Positions 32,001 through 40,034 are shown, numbered from the stretch's first letter. The stretch: 64,000 nt of DNA from Clostridia bacterium (GCA_017416765.1 JAFQBE010000032.1:1-64000), one strand, 5' to 3'. The notes: generated by a model not told the origin, from the letters alone. Translations and numbers: made by a program.

Positions 32001-34085
32001 TTATTCAGCTGCTTCTTCTGTTGCTTCTTCTGCAACTGCTTCAACAGCTTCTTCTGCTGCTTCTTCAGCAACAGGCTCGATGAGAGCGCGGATTGAAAGG
32101 CTTACACGCTTCTTGTCGAAGTCGATATCTGTAACCTTTACATCAACCTCTTCGCCTACTGTAAGTACATCATCGGGCTTGTTGATGCGGCGGTCAGCAA
32201 TCTGAGAAATGTGGATAAGACCGTCGATACCGGGGATAACATTTGCGAAAGCACCGAATGTTGTCATGCCGACAACCTTAGCCTTGCAAACTGTGCCGAC
32301 GGGATAATCGCGGCGCATGATTTCCCACGGGTTGTCCTCAACCTTCTTGTAACCAAGTGAAATCTTCTTGTTTTCAGCGTCAAGCTTCTTGATGTAAACT
32401 TCAACTGTATCGCCTACATTGACAACCTCTGACGGGTGCTTGATGCGCTTCCAGCTGAGCTCGGAAATGTGAACCATACCGTCAACACCGCCGATGTCAA
32501 CAAATGCACCGTAGCTTGTAAGAGACTTGACTGTACCTGTGATAACCTGACCCTCTGCTGCGTTCTCCCAGAATGCCTTTGCAAGCTCCTTGCGTGCTTC
32601 GCGGGCAACAACCTTGATGGAACCGACAGCACGCTTGCGCTGCTTGTTTACGTCGATAACCTTGAACTGAACCTTCTGCTTGAGAAGCTGCTCAAGGGGT
32701 TCGTCCTTTGAAAGACCTGTGTGTGAACCGGGAACAAATACGCGGGAACCCTTGCAGGCAACGAGAACGCCGCCATTGGGGATAACCTCGAATACTGTAC
32801 CTTCAAGGATTTCACCGCTTTCTTCGGCTGCGCAGATGTCAGCCCAAGCCTGTGTAGCGTCGAAACGGCGCTTGGAAAGCATCATTGTGCCTTCTGCGTC
32901 GTTAGTTTTCATGATGATAAGATCAATCTCGTCACCGATTTTGAGTTCCTTGGAAGGATCTGCCGTAGGATCGTTGCTATATTCATCGATGGGAACATAG
33001 CCGGTCTGCTTGCGGCCGATATCTACCTGAATCTCACTCGGTGAAATGCCAACAACGATACCACGAACCTTCTGGTCGGTGCTCATGCTCTTTAAGGATT
33101 CCTCGAGTGCTTCCTCGAAAGACATTTCCTCAGCAGCTTTTTCGGCAACAGCCGAATCCTGACCAGCCGCATTCTGAGCAGCTACCTGCTCGTTCTCAGC
33201 CTGAAGAGCGTCAATCTCGGGCTGAACATTTGCTTCGTTTACGTTAGACATGGTTTGTAGTACCTCCTTTATTATACCGGCAGGAGTGGAAGCCCCTGCA
33301 GTAACGCCAACATGGTTGCAGCCGCCGAAATCTATCTGGGCGACTTCCGCCGCATTTTCTACCAGATAGGTTTTGCAGTTGGGCTCGCACACAGCTTTAA
33401 GCTTTGCCGTGTTTGAACTCTGACGACCGCCGACAATAACCATTGCGTCGCAAATCAAAGACAGTTCATATGCTTCTTTCTGCCTTTCATGCGTCGCACA
33501 GCATATTGTATCAAAAATAATTGAGTTTGTATAGAGTTTTTTTATCTTTTTTTCGCACAAGTTCCATTCTTTTGTGCTGAAAGTGGTCTGAGCAACGGCA
33601 AAAATTTCCTTTTCGGACAATTCCTGCCTTTTTTCAGCCACCTTTTCCAGCTCGGCACAGCTTGAAAAAACTATGCTTTCGCATTTGCAATGCCCTACTA
33701 TGCCCTGCACCTCGGGGTGAGAAGAGTCACCCGCGATAAGCACAACCGCATTTTCAACGGGCTTTTCGGAAACAATACGGTGAATTTTTTTAACAAACGG
33801 GCAGGTTGCATTGCAGAATTCAATGCCGGATTTTTCAATTTCCGCTTCAACCGCGGCTGTAACACCGTGCGCACGCACAACAAGCGTTTCATCCGAATTT
33901 GCCTGCGACGGTTCGGAAATAATGCGTGTACCCTTGCTTTCAAGGTCAGCTATAACCTGAGGATTATGAATCAGCGGACCGAGGGTACAGACCTTTCTGC
34001 CTTCGCCGAGCATCGAATAAACAAGCTCCACCGCACGGTCAACGCCAAAGCAGAAGCCGGCAGTTTTTGCAAGAGTTAATCGCAA
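32001..34085 (-). CDS. ispH-rpsA: IspH (HMBPP reductase) fused to ribosomal protein S1
   Basis: Residues 1-278 are IspH, which reduces HMBPP to isopentenyl and dimethylallyl diphosphate using a [4Fe-4S] cluster. Ligand cysteines are C12 (FCFGV), C95 (CPFVKK) and C195 (TICCATHERQ), with the usual histidines in LIHNP and RAHGV. After an acidic linker come four S1 RNA-binding domains (for example GTVKSLTSYGAFVDIGGVDG and AKVVGMTTFGAFANVIPGID). An acidic Glu/Ala tail ends the protein. The fusion is in frame without a stop and is known from other clostridia. The TTG start at 34085 overlaps the plsC stop by 10 bases and has AAGGA just upstream. A strong internal start at 33251 may yield free S1 as well. 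Confidence 0.93.
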   Translation of the reverse strand: MRLTLAKTAGFCFGVDRAVELVYSMLGEGRKVCTLGPLIHNPQVIADLESKGTRIISEPSQANSDETLVVRAHGVTAAVEAEIEKSGIEFCNATCPFVKKIHRIVSEKPVENAVVLIAGDSSHPEVQGIVGHCKCESIVFSSCAELEKVAEKRQELSEKEIFAVAQTTFSTKEWNLCEKKIKKLYTNSIIFDTICCATHERQKEAYELSLICDAMVIVGGRQSSNTAKLKAVCEPNCKTYLVENAAEVAQIDFGGCNHVGVTAGASTPAGIIKEVLQTMSNVNEANVQPEIDALQAENEQVAAQNAAGQDSAVAEKAAEEMSFEEALEESLKSMSTDQKVRGIVVGISPSEIQVDIGRKQTGYVPIDEYSNDPTADPSKELKIGDEIDLIIMKTNDAEGTMMLSKRRFDATQAWADICAAEESGEILEGTVFEVIPNGGVLVACKGSRVFVPGSHTGLSKDEPLEQLLKQKVQFKVIDVNKQRKRAVGSIKVVAREARKELAKAFWENAAEGQVITGTVKSLTSYGAFVDIGGVDGMVHISELSWKRIKHPSEVVNVGDTVEVYIKKLDAENKKISLGYKKVEDNPWEIMRRDYPVGTVCKAKVVGMTTFGAFANVIPGIDGLIHISQIADRRINKPDDVLTVGEEVDVKVTDIDFDKKRVSLSIRALIEPVAEEAAEEAVEAVAEEATEEAAE
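33249..33270 (-). promoter_or_regulatory. Internal ribosome binding site and ATG for a free S1 product
   Basis: Inside the fused gene the minus strand reads AAAGGAGG (33263-33270), 11 nt, ATG (33249-33251), in frame with S1. The ATG is codon 279, exactly at the IspH/S1 border, and would give a 416-residue S1 protein. Confidence 0.6.
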
Positions 34086-34711
34086 TGTCCTTCCTCCCAG
34101 AGGTCAACAATTTCGTCCATAATCTTTTTAGCTGCTTCGCGAAGCTCGCGTGTGCTTCCGTCTTCCGTAATGCCAAGCTCATCATATTCTATAAGCTCAC
34201 CAAAGCGTACTGTAATCTTGCGGAAAAGACCGCCTTTCTTCTCACAGTAAACAGATGCGGGAAGAATATCCGCCTTTGTCTGGCGGGCAATAAGGGCAAC
34301 GCCTGCTTTGGGTTCATGGGGCTTCAAATCCTTGGAACGTGTACCCTCGGGGAAAATACCTATAACATGACCTGTTTTGATAAGGTCAACAGCATAATCA
34401 ATTGATGTTTTATCGCTTCTGCCGCGGCTTACGGGGAAAACATTGAGGTTTGTAAGGAAAAATGCAGCGAGCTTATTTTTGAAGGCTTCAACCTTTGCCA
34501 TAAAGTGAATGGGTCTGTCGCACTCACAAAGAAGAAGCACCGGATCAATAAAATGAATGTGGTTACAAGCTACAATAAAAGCACCTTTTTCGGGAATATT
34601 TTCTTTACCTTCACATTTGATTTTTAAAAAAGGCTTTAAAAGAGCAATACAGGGCTTCCGGATAAAATTATAAAACTTTCTGTCACCTATTTCTGCATAA
34701 TTGAATCCCAT
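34076..34711 (-). CDS. plsC: 1-acyl-sn-glycerol-3-phosphate acyltransferase
   Basis: PlsC acylates lysophosphatidic acid to phosphatidic acid at the membrane. The catalytic H(x4)D motif is NHIHFID near residue 53, and the substrate motif FPEGTRS follows near residue 122. The 211-residue length is usual for clostridial PlsC. The N terminus (FIRKPCIALLKPFLKI) is amphipathic and can dock to the membrane. It begins 1 base after the cmk stop, and its ribosome site GGAGAAG is inside cmk. Its end overlaps ispH. The order cmk-plsC-ispH-rpsA is a familiar clostridial cluster. Confidence 0.93.
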   Translation of the reverse strand: MGFNYAEIGDRKFYNFIRKPCIALLKPFLKIKCEGKENIPEKGAFIVACNHIHFIDPVLLLCECDRPIHFMAKVEAFKNKLAAFFLTNLNVFPVSRGRSDKTSIDYAVDLIKTGHVIGIFPEGTRSKDLKPHEPKAGVALIARQTKADILPASVYCEKKGGLFRKITVRFGELIEYDELGITEDGSTRELREAAKKIMDEIVDLWEEGHCD

Positions 34712-34712
34712 T

Positions 34713-35375
34713 TTATATCTTCTCCTTTACTATCGTTTCAAGTGCTTCAAGCACCTGTTCAAGGTTCATTTCAGATGTATCTAAAAGTGTTGCATCGTCT
34801 GCCTGCTTGAGCGGTGCAATAGCACGGTGCGAATCCTGATAATCGCGCTGTACCATTTCTTCAAGCACCTGATTGTAGTCTGCCTCCATGCCCTTGGCAA
34901 GCAATTCATCATATCTGCGCTTTGCACGGACTTCTGCGGAAGCTGTAAGGAAAACCTTCACCTGCGCTTCGGGCAGAACAACCGTACCGATATCTCTGCC
35001 GTCCATAATGCAATTGTTTGCTTTTGCTATATCACGCTGTAAATCGAAAAGGAATTCGCGTACAGCGGGAATCGCCGAAACATTGGAAGCCGCCATTGAT
35101 GCTTCAGGTGTGCGGATTGCAAGCGAAACATCTTCTTCGCCGAGGAATACGCGCTGCTCACCCTCCACAAAGCGAAGGCTTACCTTTGCGCTTGAAAGCG
35201 TAGCCGTAACCTGCTCCGCATTTTTAGTATCAGCACCGTTTCGCATTGCGTTGACACCTACTGCGCGGTAAAGCGCACCCGTATCAACATAAATGTAGCC
35301 GAGGTTTGCGGCAAGCTTACGCGCAATAGTGCTTTTGCCTGCGCCTGCAGGACCGTCAATTGCTATGTTAATCAT
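34713..35375 (-). CDS. cmk: Cytidylate kinase
   Basis: Cmk phosphorylates CMP and dCMP to the diphosphates with ATP. The P-loop is GPAGAGKST (residues 8-16), followed by DTGALYRAVG, the NMP-binding region with MDGRDIGTVVLPEA, and RRYDELLAKG in the lid. The 220-residue length and complete domain order are normal. It is in the middle of the leftward operon, 26 bp after the flavoprotein gene. Confidence 0.95.
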   Translation of the reverse strand: MINIAIDGPAGAGKSTIARKLAANLGYIYVDTGALYRAVGVNAMRNGADTKNAEQVTATLSSAKVSLRFVEGEQRVFLGEEDVSLAIRTPEASMAASNVSAIPAVREFLFDLQRDIAKANNCIMDGRDIGTVVLPEAQVKVFLTASAEVRAKRRYDELLAKGMEADYNQVLEEMVQRDYQDSHRAIAPLKQADDATLLDTSEMNLEQVLEALETIVKEKI

Positions 35376-35401
35376 TATATATCACCCTACATTCTGAAAA
35401 A

Positions 35402-36634
35402 TTACATATTAGTGCCCGCGGCATAGCCTGTTGCAAAGGCTATCTGCAGGTTGAAGCCGCCCGTATATGCATCAACATCAAGCACTTCGCCCGCAAAATA
35501 AAGTCCGTCAACAAGCTTTGATTTCATTGTTTTCGGGTCAACCTCGCTTACCTTTACACCACCCGAGGTAACAATAGCCTCATCAAGCGGACGGAAGCCC
35601 GTAACAGTAACCTTAAAATCTTTAAGCCACTCAACAAGCCCTGCACGCTGCTCACGCGTAATCTGGTTGGTCTTAGTGGAGGGCTTTATATCCGTCAGCC
35701 TTGCCGCAACGGGAATCAGCTTGCGCGGCAGCAGCAGACCGAGGGAATTTACATAATCCTTATTTGCATTTTCCGCAAAATCCTTTACTATGCGCTTATC
35801 AAGCTGTTCGTGGGTAAGTGCAGGCTTCAAATCAATATGGATAACATATTTTTCAGGTTCCATATCGCGCATATGTGAGCTTGCGCTTAAAATTATCGGG
35901 CCGGAAACGCCGAAATGAGTAAACAGCATTTCACCGAAATCCTCGTAAATTATTCTGTGTTTTTTTGTATCTTCAACCTTTATTGAAACATTGCGAAGGG
36001 ACAAGCCCTGAAGCTGTGAACAAAAGCCTTCATGCGCTTCAAGCGGAACAAGTGACGGCTTGAGTTCAGTAACCGTATGCCCTGCCTTTTGTGCAAGAAC
36101 ATATCCGTCGCCGGTCGAGCCTGTACCCGGGTAGGATTTGCCGCCCGTTGCAATAAGCACACTTGCGGCAGGAATTGTTTCGCCGTCCTCCGTTACAACG
36201 CCCGTAACCGCACCGCTTTCAATTTTCAAATCAACGGCTCTGCCCTTTTTAAACTTTACGCCTGCTCTTTTAGCTGCGTTATAAAGTGCATCAACAATAT
36301 CCTTTGAAGAATCGGATACGGGAAAAACTCTGTTGCCACGCTCAATTTTAAGCGGCACACCCTCCTCCTCAAAAAAGTCCATTGTGTCCTGCGGCATAAA
36401 GGAAGAAAACGCACTGTAAAGGAATCTTCCGTTTACGGGTACGGCGGCAATAAGCTCATTTAAAAGGCTTACCGCATTGGTTACATTGCACCTGCCCTTG
36501 CCCGTTATAATTATTTTTCTGCCGGGTCTGTCATTACGCTCAAGCAGGGTAACGCTTTTGCCAAGGCGAGCCGCCTGAACAGCAGCCATCATACCCGCAG
36601 CACCCGCGCCGATTATAACAATCTCATCTGTCAT
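35402..36634 (-). CDS. HI0933-family NAD(P)/FAD-dependent flavoprotein
   Basis: The N terminus holds an FAD-binding Rossmann fold, VIIGAGAAGMMAAVQAARLG, with the RPGRKIIITGKGRCNVTN signature of the HI0933/YhiN (BaiN-like) family. A second FAD motif, LYFAGEVLDVDAYTGGFNLQ, closes the protein. The enzymes are putative reductases; one relative takes part in bile acid metabolism, others have unknown substrates. The ATG at 36634 starts 11 bases inside the end of the RpiR-like gene, with GGAGGG 12-13 nt upstream; the longer frame reads through that gene. The 410-residue length is typical. Confidence 0.88.
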   Translation of the reverse strand: MTDEIVIIGAGAAGMMAAVQAARLGKSVTLLERNDRPGRKIIITGKGRCNVTNAVSLLNELIAAVPVNGRFLYSAFSSFMPQDTMDFFEEEGVPLKIERGNRVFPVSDSSKDIVDALYNAAKRAGVKFKKGRAVDLKIESGAVTGVVTEDGETIPAASVLIATGGKSYPGTGSTGDGYVLAQKAGHTVTELKPSLVPLEAHEGFCSQLQGLSLRNVSIKVEDTKKHRIIYEDFGEMLFTHFGVSGPIILSASSHMRDMEPEKYVIHIDLKPALTHEQLDKRIVKDFAENANKDYVNSLGLLLPRKLIPVAARLTDIKPSTKTNQITREQRAGLVEWLKDFKVTVTGFRPLDEAIVTSGGVKVSEVDPKTMKSKLVDGLYFAGEVLDVDAYTGGFNLQIAFATGYAAGTNM

Positions 36635-37505
36635 TGTCCAATCTGCCCTCCTGCTTATCGTATACATTGTATTCATCCCAGATTTTTTCAAGCTGATTGA
36701 GATTATCGTAAACCTCGCTGCGGCGGTTGAAGGTTGCCGCAACAATCAGCGCATTGATAAGGCTCAGCGGTGCTACAAGCGAATCGACAAACGAAGCCAT
36801 AGTACTGCGCGCAAGCAGCAGATAATCCGCAAACTGAGCTATGGGTGAAAGCTCGCTATCCGTAATAGAAATAACCGTTGCCTTTTTATCGTGTATAAAA
36901 TGCAAAGCATTAATCGTCTGATTGGAATAACGCGGGAAGCTGATAGCTATACAAACATCGCGTTCATCAATACGGAAAATCTGTTCAAAGGCTTCACTTG
37001 CACGGGCGCTGTCCACCAGAATAACATTATCGTAAACAGGGCGGAAATAGAACGCCAAAAAGTTTGCAAGCGTTGCGGCACTGCGCACACCGAGGATATA
37101 AATATTTCTCGCGTTGTTTATTGCCTCAACCGCACCGTTGAAATTTTCCTTTGATGTCTGCTCAAGCGTGTCCTTAATCATGGAAGCATCTGCTGCAAGA
37201 ACAGTTTCAAGAATTTCGTCCTGTGCTATACGCACGCTTGCGCTTTCCATACGCTGAACGCTTGTAAGCTTGCTGCGTATAAGCTCCTGCAAATCGTTCT
37301 GCAACGCGGGATATCCCTCAAAGCCAAGCTCCGACGCAAAACGCACAACAGTGCTTTCGCTGACACCTACGGTTTCGCCGAGCCTTGCCGCAGTCATAAA
37401 AGCCGCCTTATCATAATTTTCCATTATATAATCGGCAAGCTTTTTGTGACCCTTTGAAAGCTTGGAATAAAGCGCATCTATTTTATTGAGGATTGATTTG
37501 GTCAT
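36624..37505 (-). CDS. RpiR/MurR-family regulator (HTH plus SIS domain)
   Basis: The first 75 residues form the HTH_6 domain (KLADYIMENYDKAAFMTAAR, then VSESTVVRFASELGFEGYP). Residues about 125-260 are a SIS sugar-phosphate-binding domain (YILGVRSAATLANFLAFYF, then ISFPRYSNQTINALHFIHD). Such regulators respond to phosphosugars. Here it leads an operon of flavoprotein, cmk, plsC and ispH::rpsA, so its target is not obvious; autoregulation is possible. It has a good promoter and AGAGGCG before the ATG. Confidence 0.9.
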   Translation of the reverse strand: MTKSILNKIDALYSKLSKGHKKLADYIMENYDKAAFMTAARLGETVGVSESTVVRFASELGFEGYPALQNDLQELIRSKLTSVQRMESASVRIAQDEILETVLAADASMIKDTLEQTSKENFNGAVEAINNARNIYILGVRSAATLANFLAFYFRPVYDNVILVDSARASEAFEQIFRIDERDVCIAISFPRYSNQTINALHFIHDKKATVISITDSELSPIAQFADYLLLARSTMASFVDSLVAPLSLINALIVAATFNRRSEVYDNLNQLEKIWDEYNVYDKQEGRLDNDR

Positions 37506-37540
37506 TACAATCGCCTCTTAAACGCATTATATAATAGTAT

Positions 37541-37569
37541 ATTTTATAATTAATTTTGGCTTATGTCAA
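37541..37569 (-). promoter_or_regulatory. Promoter of the rpiR-cmk-ispH operon
   Basis: TTGACA (complement of 37564-37569), 17 nt, TAAAAT (complement of 37541-37546). It is divergent to the smpB promoter. Confidence 0.75.
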
Positions 37570-37632
37570 CCGATTTGCAGGATAAACTTCATTTTGCGCA
37601 GAAATTGCAGTATTTTTGTCAATTCTTTTTTC

Positions 37633-37660
37633 TTGACAAAGTATAAAGATATGATAAAAT
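37633..37660 (+). promoter_or_regulatory. smpB promoter
   Basis: TTGACA (37633-37638), 16 nt ending ATGA, TAAAAT (37655-37660). Confidence 0.7.
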
Positions 37661-37693
37661 AGCTATACTGAAGCTAAAAAGGAGGGATAGGCT

Positions 37694-38161
37694 TTGGAAA
37701 CACAAAACGGAAAAACAGTAGCGCAGAATAAAAAAGCCTATCACGACTATTTTGTGATTGAAGAGGCTGAGGCTGGGCTTGAGCTTTTCGGTACGGAGGT
37801 TAAATCCATCCGTCAGGGCAGAGTCAATCTGAAGGATTCCTGGTGCTCAATAAAAGACGGCGAAATTTTCGTAAACGGTATGCACATAAGCCCCTACGAG
37901 CACGGCAATATTTTTAACCGCGACCCGATGAGAGTAAAAAAGCTGCTCATGCACAAGCGTGAAATAAACCGCCTTTTCGGTCTGACTAAACAGCAGGGCT
38001 ATTCGATAATTCCGCTTTCGCTCTACTTTGTCAAGGGCAGAGCAAAGCTGAAAATCGGCTTATGCAAAGGTAAAAAGCTGTATGATAAGCGCGCAGTTGC
38101 GGCAAAAAAAGATGCGCAGAGGGATATTGAAAGAGGAATGTCCGACAAAATTAGGAATTAG
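37694..38161 (+). CDS. smpB: SsrA-binding protein
   Basis: SmpB binds tmRNA and brings it to stalled ribosomes. The oligonucleotide-binding beta-barrel is clear: [37 protein letters not shown], then [20 protein letters not shown]. The C-terminal tail starts at [20 protein letters not shown]. Translation begins at TTG (37694) with GGAGGG 7 nt upstream. The tail is odd: the last codons and the stop (IRN-TAG) are supplied by a repeat that flanks the next gene, so the original C terminus was probably altered. The tail up to DIERGM remains. The tmRNA gene lies 1.2 kb downstream, as in many Firmicutes. Confidence 0.95.
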   Translation: METQNGKTVAQNKKAYHDYFVIEEAEAGLELFGTEVKSIRQGRVNLKDSWCSIKDGEIFVNGMHISPYEHGNIFNRDPMRVKKLLMHKREINRLFGLTKQQGYSIIPLSLYFVKGRAKLKIGLCKGKKLYDKRAVAAKKDAQRDIERGMSDKIRN

Positions 38162-38183
38162 GAAATCGGAATTAGGAATTATT
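38149..38183. repeat. Left arm of inverted repeat flanking the four-helix gene
   Basis: Three tandem AATTAGGAATTA-like units (AATTAGGAATTAGG, CGGAATTAGGAATTATT) lead into the ATG of the gene at 38184. The reverse complement of the right arm (38529-38560) matches it closely. Confidence 0.75.
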
Positions 38184-38543
38184 ATGAAAGAGCATAATTT
38201 AATTCTTGATAAAAGTAAAGCTTTTGCATTACGAATAATAAACCTCTATAAATATCTGATTGAAAACGGTCAGGTTTACGCTTTGGCAAACCAGATACTG
38301 CGAAGCGGAACAAGTATAGGCGCAAATGTACGTGAAGCTGTTCGTGGACAAAGCAAGCCCGATTTCTATTCCAAACTCGGCATTGCATTAAAAGAAGCAG
38401 ATGAAACTGCGTATTGGTTAGAGTTGTTATATGAAAGCGATTATATAACTAAAAAACAGTATGACAGTCTTTACGCAGATTGCAACGAACTGATAAAGCT
38501 GCTTGTAGCAATAACAAAAACGCAAAAAATTCCTAATTCATAA
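38184..38543 (+). CDS. Four-helix bundle protein (S23/IVP family)
   Basis: The 119-residue protein fits the 23S rRNA-intervening-sequence (S23) family: KSKAFALRIINLYKYLIENG, QILRSGTSIGANVREAVRGQ, KLGIALKEADETAYWLELLY and a last helix with CNELIKLLVAITK. The family forms pentameric four-helix bundles and is related to Avd accessory proteins; its cellular role is unknown. Members often occur with flanking AATTAGGAATT-type repeats, as seen here, which suggests a small mobile or inserted cassette. The ATG at 38184 has only a weak AGGA upstream, itself part of the repeat; the longer frame runs back into smpB. It separates smpB from the regulator and tmRNA. Confidence 0.85.
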   Translation: MKEHNLILDKSKAFALRIINLYKYLIENGQVYALANQILRSGTSIGANVREAVRGQSKPDFYSKLGIALKEADETAYWLELLYESDYITKKQYDSLYADCNELIKLLVAITKTQKIPNS

Positions 38544-38560
38544 TTCCGAATTCCTAATTC
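38529..38560. repeat. Right arm of inverted repeat flanking the four-helix gene
   Basis: AATTCCTAATTCATAATTCC followed by GAATTCCTAATTC, the inverse of the left arm; the arm supplies the last codons of the four-helix gene (IPNS). Confidence 0.75.
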
Positions 38561-38564
38561 AACC

Positions 38565-38586
38565 ATCAGTTGTGCTGATTTTTTAC
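38565..38586 (+). terminator. Small terminator after the four-helix cassette
   Basis: ATCAG-TTGTG-CTGAT followed by TTTTTTA. It lies just outside the right repeat, so it may be the original smpB terminator displaced by the insertion. Confidence 0.6.
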
Positions 38587-38703
38587 GATATCAACCTGCG
38601 GTTTAGTAAAAAGCAAGCATTTCAACCTTTGTTCGCTTCATTTTTTCACACTTCTCCGATAGAATAAAGGCACAAATTCATTTGCCGAAAGGAGAAACAA
38701 ACC

Positions 38704-39270
38704 ATGTCATTGTTCAACAGAAAACACAGCGAAGAAATCAAAGAAGAAGAAACTATTCAGGAAGAAAAAACAGCAGAAACATTAGGCAGCAAAATAGCAA
38801 GATTAAGAAAAGAAAAGGGATATACGCAGGAAGAATTTTCACAGTTGCTTGATGTTACGGCACAGGCAGTATCAAAATGGGAAAACGATTTATCCTGCCC
38901 GGATATAATGCTGCTGCCGAAAATTTCACAGCTGCTCGGAATAAGCATTGACGAAATGCTCGGCAATGCAGCACACAAAACCGAAACAGCAGAAACGGCA
39001 AAACCTCAGGTCGATATAAACAAGCTCAGCCTTAAAATCCGTGTTACGGGTGAGGGCAGAAAACCTGTAAATATTGCTTTGCCCATGGCGATGATTAAAA
39101 AGTTCACAAAGCTCGGTACGGGTATTTCTAACATTATCAATGTAAATTCACCGTCGGTGGACAACAAAAAAATCGAGCAGATTTTTGAACTTGTTGACGA
39201 AGGTGTAACAGGCGAAGTGCTGAATGTTACAGACGAAAACGGACAAAATGTTATAATAGAAATTTCTTGA
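38704..39270 (+). CDS. XRE regulator with YvlB/SHOCT-like C-terminal domain
   Basis: After an acidic start, residues about 28-85 form a helix-turn-helix: SKIARLRKEKGYTQEEFSQL, then TAQAVSKWENDLSCPDIMLL. The C-terminal 80 residues (LKIRVTGEGRKPVNIALPMA, then EQIFELVDEGVTGEVLNVTD) resemble the domain in YvlB-type proteins, which is found with envelope stress and autoregulated genes. The function is therefore a repressor or sensor of unknown signal. ATG 38704 has GGAG 9 nt upstream. Confidence 0.75.
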   Translation: MSLFNRKHSEEIKEEETIQEEKTAETLGSKIARLRKEKGYTQEEFSQLLDVTAQAVSKWENDLSCPDIMLLPKISQLLGISIDEMLGNAAHKTETAETAKPQVDINKLSLKIRVTGEGRKPVNIALPMAMIKKFTKLGTGISNIINVNSPSVDNKKIEQIFELVDEGVTGEVLNVTDENGQNVIIEIS

Positions 39271-39291
39271 ATTAACACATTTCTTGCTTTT

Positions 39292-39338
39292 GAGTGAAAC
39301 AGGTAAACTTCTTCACTATTAATTTTACCTGTTCACTC
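39292..39338. other. Long hairpin between regulator and tmRNA
   Basis: GAGTGAAACAGGTAAA pairs with TTTACCTGTTCACTC (15 bp, one bulged A, 16 nt loop). There is no T-run after it. It may end the regulator mRNA or form the 5' flank of pre-tmRNA; CACACGCAAGTGTG, a second small hairpin, follows. Confidence 0.5.
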
Positions 39339-39357
39339 ACACGCAAGTGTGATATAT

Positions 39358-39710
39358 GGGGATGAAAGGATTTCGACGGGGATTCAGAGTCACGATAAGC
39401 GAGTAGCAGTGCGGATACTGCTTTAAAAGCCGCAGTTTATTAAAAATAAACGACAACGAATTAACTCTTAAAGCTGCTTAACTTTAGCAGCCGTCGTTAC
39501 CGGGAGTACCGCGGCCCGGATAACGGCGTCGATTAGCGGTGAACGTGTGCATCAGATTAGCCTTGTATGGTGCCACGCATTAAAGGCTACCGTAGGGTGA
39601 AGCCTGCCGTCCGGCGTCACCCGAGGGGAATCCCAAAAGAACGGATACACTCGTAGAAAGTTGTGGTAATGGGTTTTCGGACGCGGTTTCGACTACCGCC
39701 ATCTCCACCA
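39358..39710 (+). ncRNA. ssrA: tmRNA (transfer-messenger RNA)
   Basis: The RNA begins GGGGAUGAAAGGAUUUCGAC, the typical tmRNA 5' end, and finishes with the T-arm GGUUUCGACUACC, the acceptor CAUCUCC and an encoded ACCA. The 5' GGGGAUG pairs with CAUCUCC. It rescues stalled ribosomes with SmpB. The tag frame reads AAC GAC AAC GAA TTA ACT CTT AAA GCT GCT TAA (39449-39481), NDNELTLKAA; the codon before it is ATA, so the resume codon would be Ile rather than the usual Ala. The stop is inside AAGCTGCTTAACTTTAGCAGC, a known pseudoknot-type helix position. The 353 nt length is normal. A terminator follows at once. Confidence 0.95.
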
Positions 39711-39719
39711 TAGGTACCT

Positions 39720-39749
39720 TGAACATTTTATCTTATGATAAACTGTTCA
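39720..39749 (+). terminator. tmRNA terminator
   Basis: TGAACATTTTATC, TTAT loop and GATAAACTGTTCA form a 13-position stem with one mismatch, followed by GGGTATTCTTTTTTT. Confidence 0.8.
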
Positions 39750-39766
39750 GGGTATTCTTTTTTTAA

Positions 39767-39867
39767 GGTAGTCGAAACCGCATAGTCCATCTTTTGCTTA
39801 AAGCAAAAGGGACAACAAATCGATTTATGCCGAAGGCGTAAGCCTTCGGTTACCGCCATCTCCACCA
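39767..39867. repeat. Duplicated pieces of the tmRNA 3' end (attachment-site-like)
   Basis: TACCGCCATCTCCACCA, the last 17 nt of tmRNA (39694-39710), occurs again in direct orientation at 39851-39867. GGTAGTCGAAACCGC at 39767-39781 is an exact inverted copy of the tmRNA T-arm segment at 39683-39697. The 3' end of ssrA is a classic integrase target, so these are probably traces of integration and loss of an element. In between are small hairpins (CTTTTGCTTAAAGCAAAAG; CCGAAGGC-GTAA-GCCTTCGG). Confidence 0.7.
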
Positions 39868-39871
39868 AAAT

Positions 39872-39907
39872 AAAGAACAGCTTTACTTAAATGTAGAGCT
39901 GTTCTTT
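39872..39907 (+). terminator. Second terminator downstream of the tmRNA 3'-end copy
   Basis: AAAGAACAGCT and AGCTGTTCTTT make an 11 bp stem followed by TTTATTAAA. It lies 4 bp past the duplicated CCA end, where the terminator of a tmRNA gene would be expected. Confidence 0.75.
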
Positions 39908-40005
39908 TTTATTAAACATTAAATATTCAATTCTTACATTAAATTTATGTAACTTTTACACAAAGCGAAAAATGTTGAAACAAGGTAACATTATAAAAAC
40001 TTCTA

Positions 40006-40034
40006 TTGATTTTATTATAAAGGTATGTTAAAAT
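40006..40034 (+). promoter_or_regulatory. Promoter of the GH3-LCAT pair
   Basis: TTGATT (40006-40011), 17 nt ending TATGT, TAAAAT (40029-40034). Confidence 0.7.
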
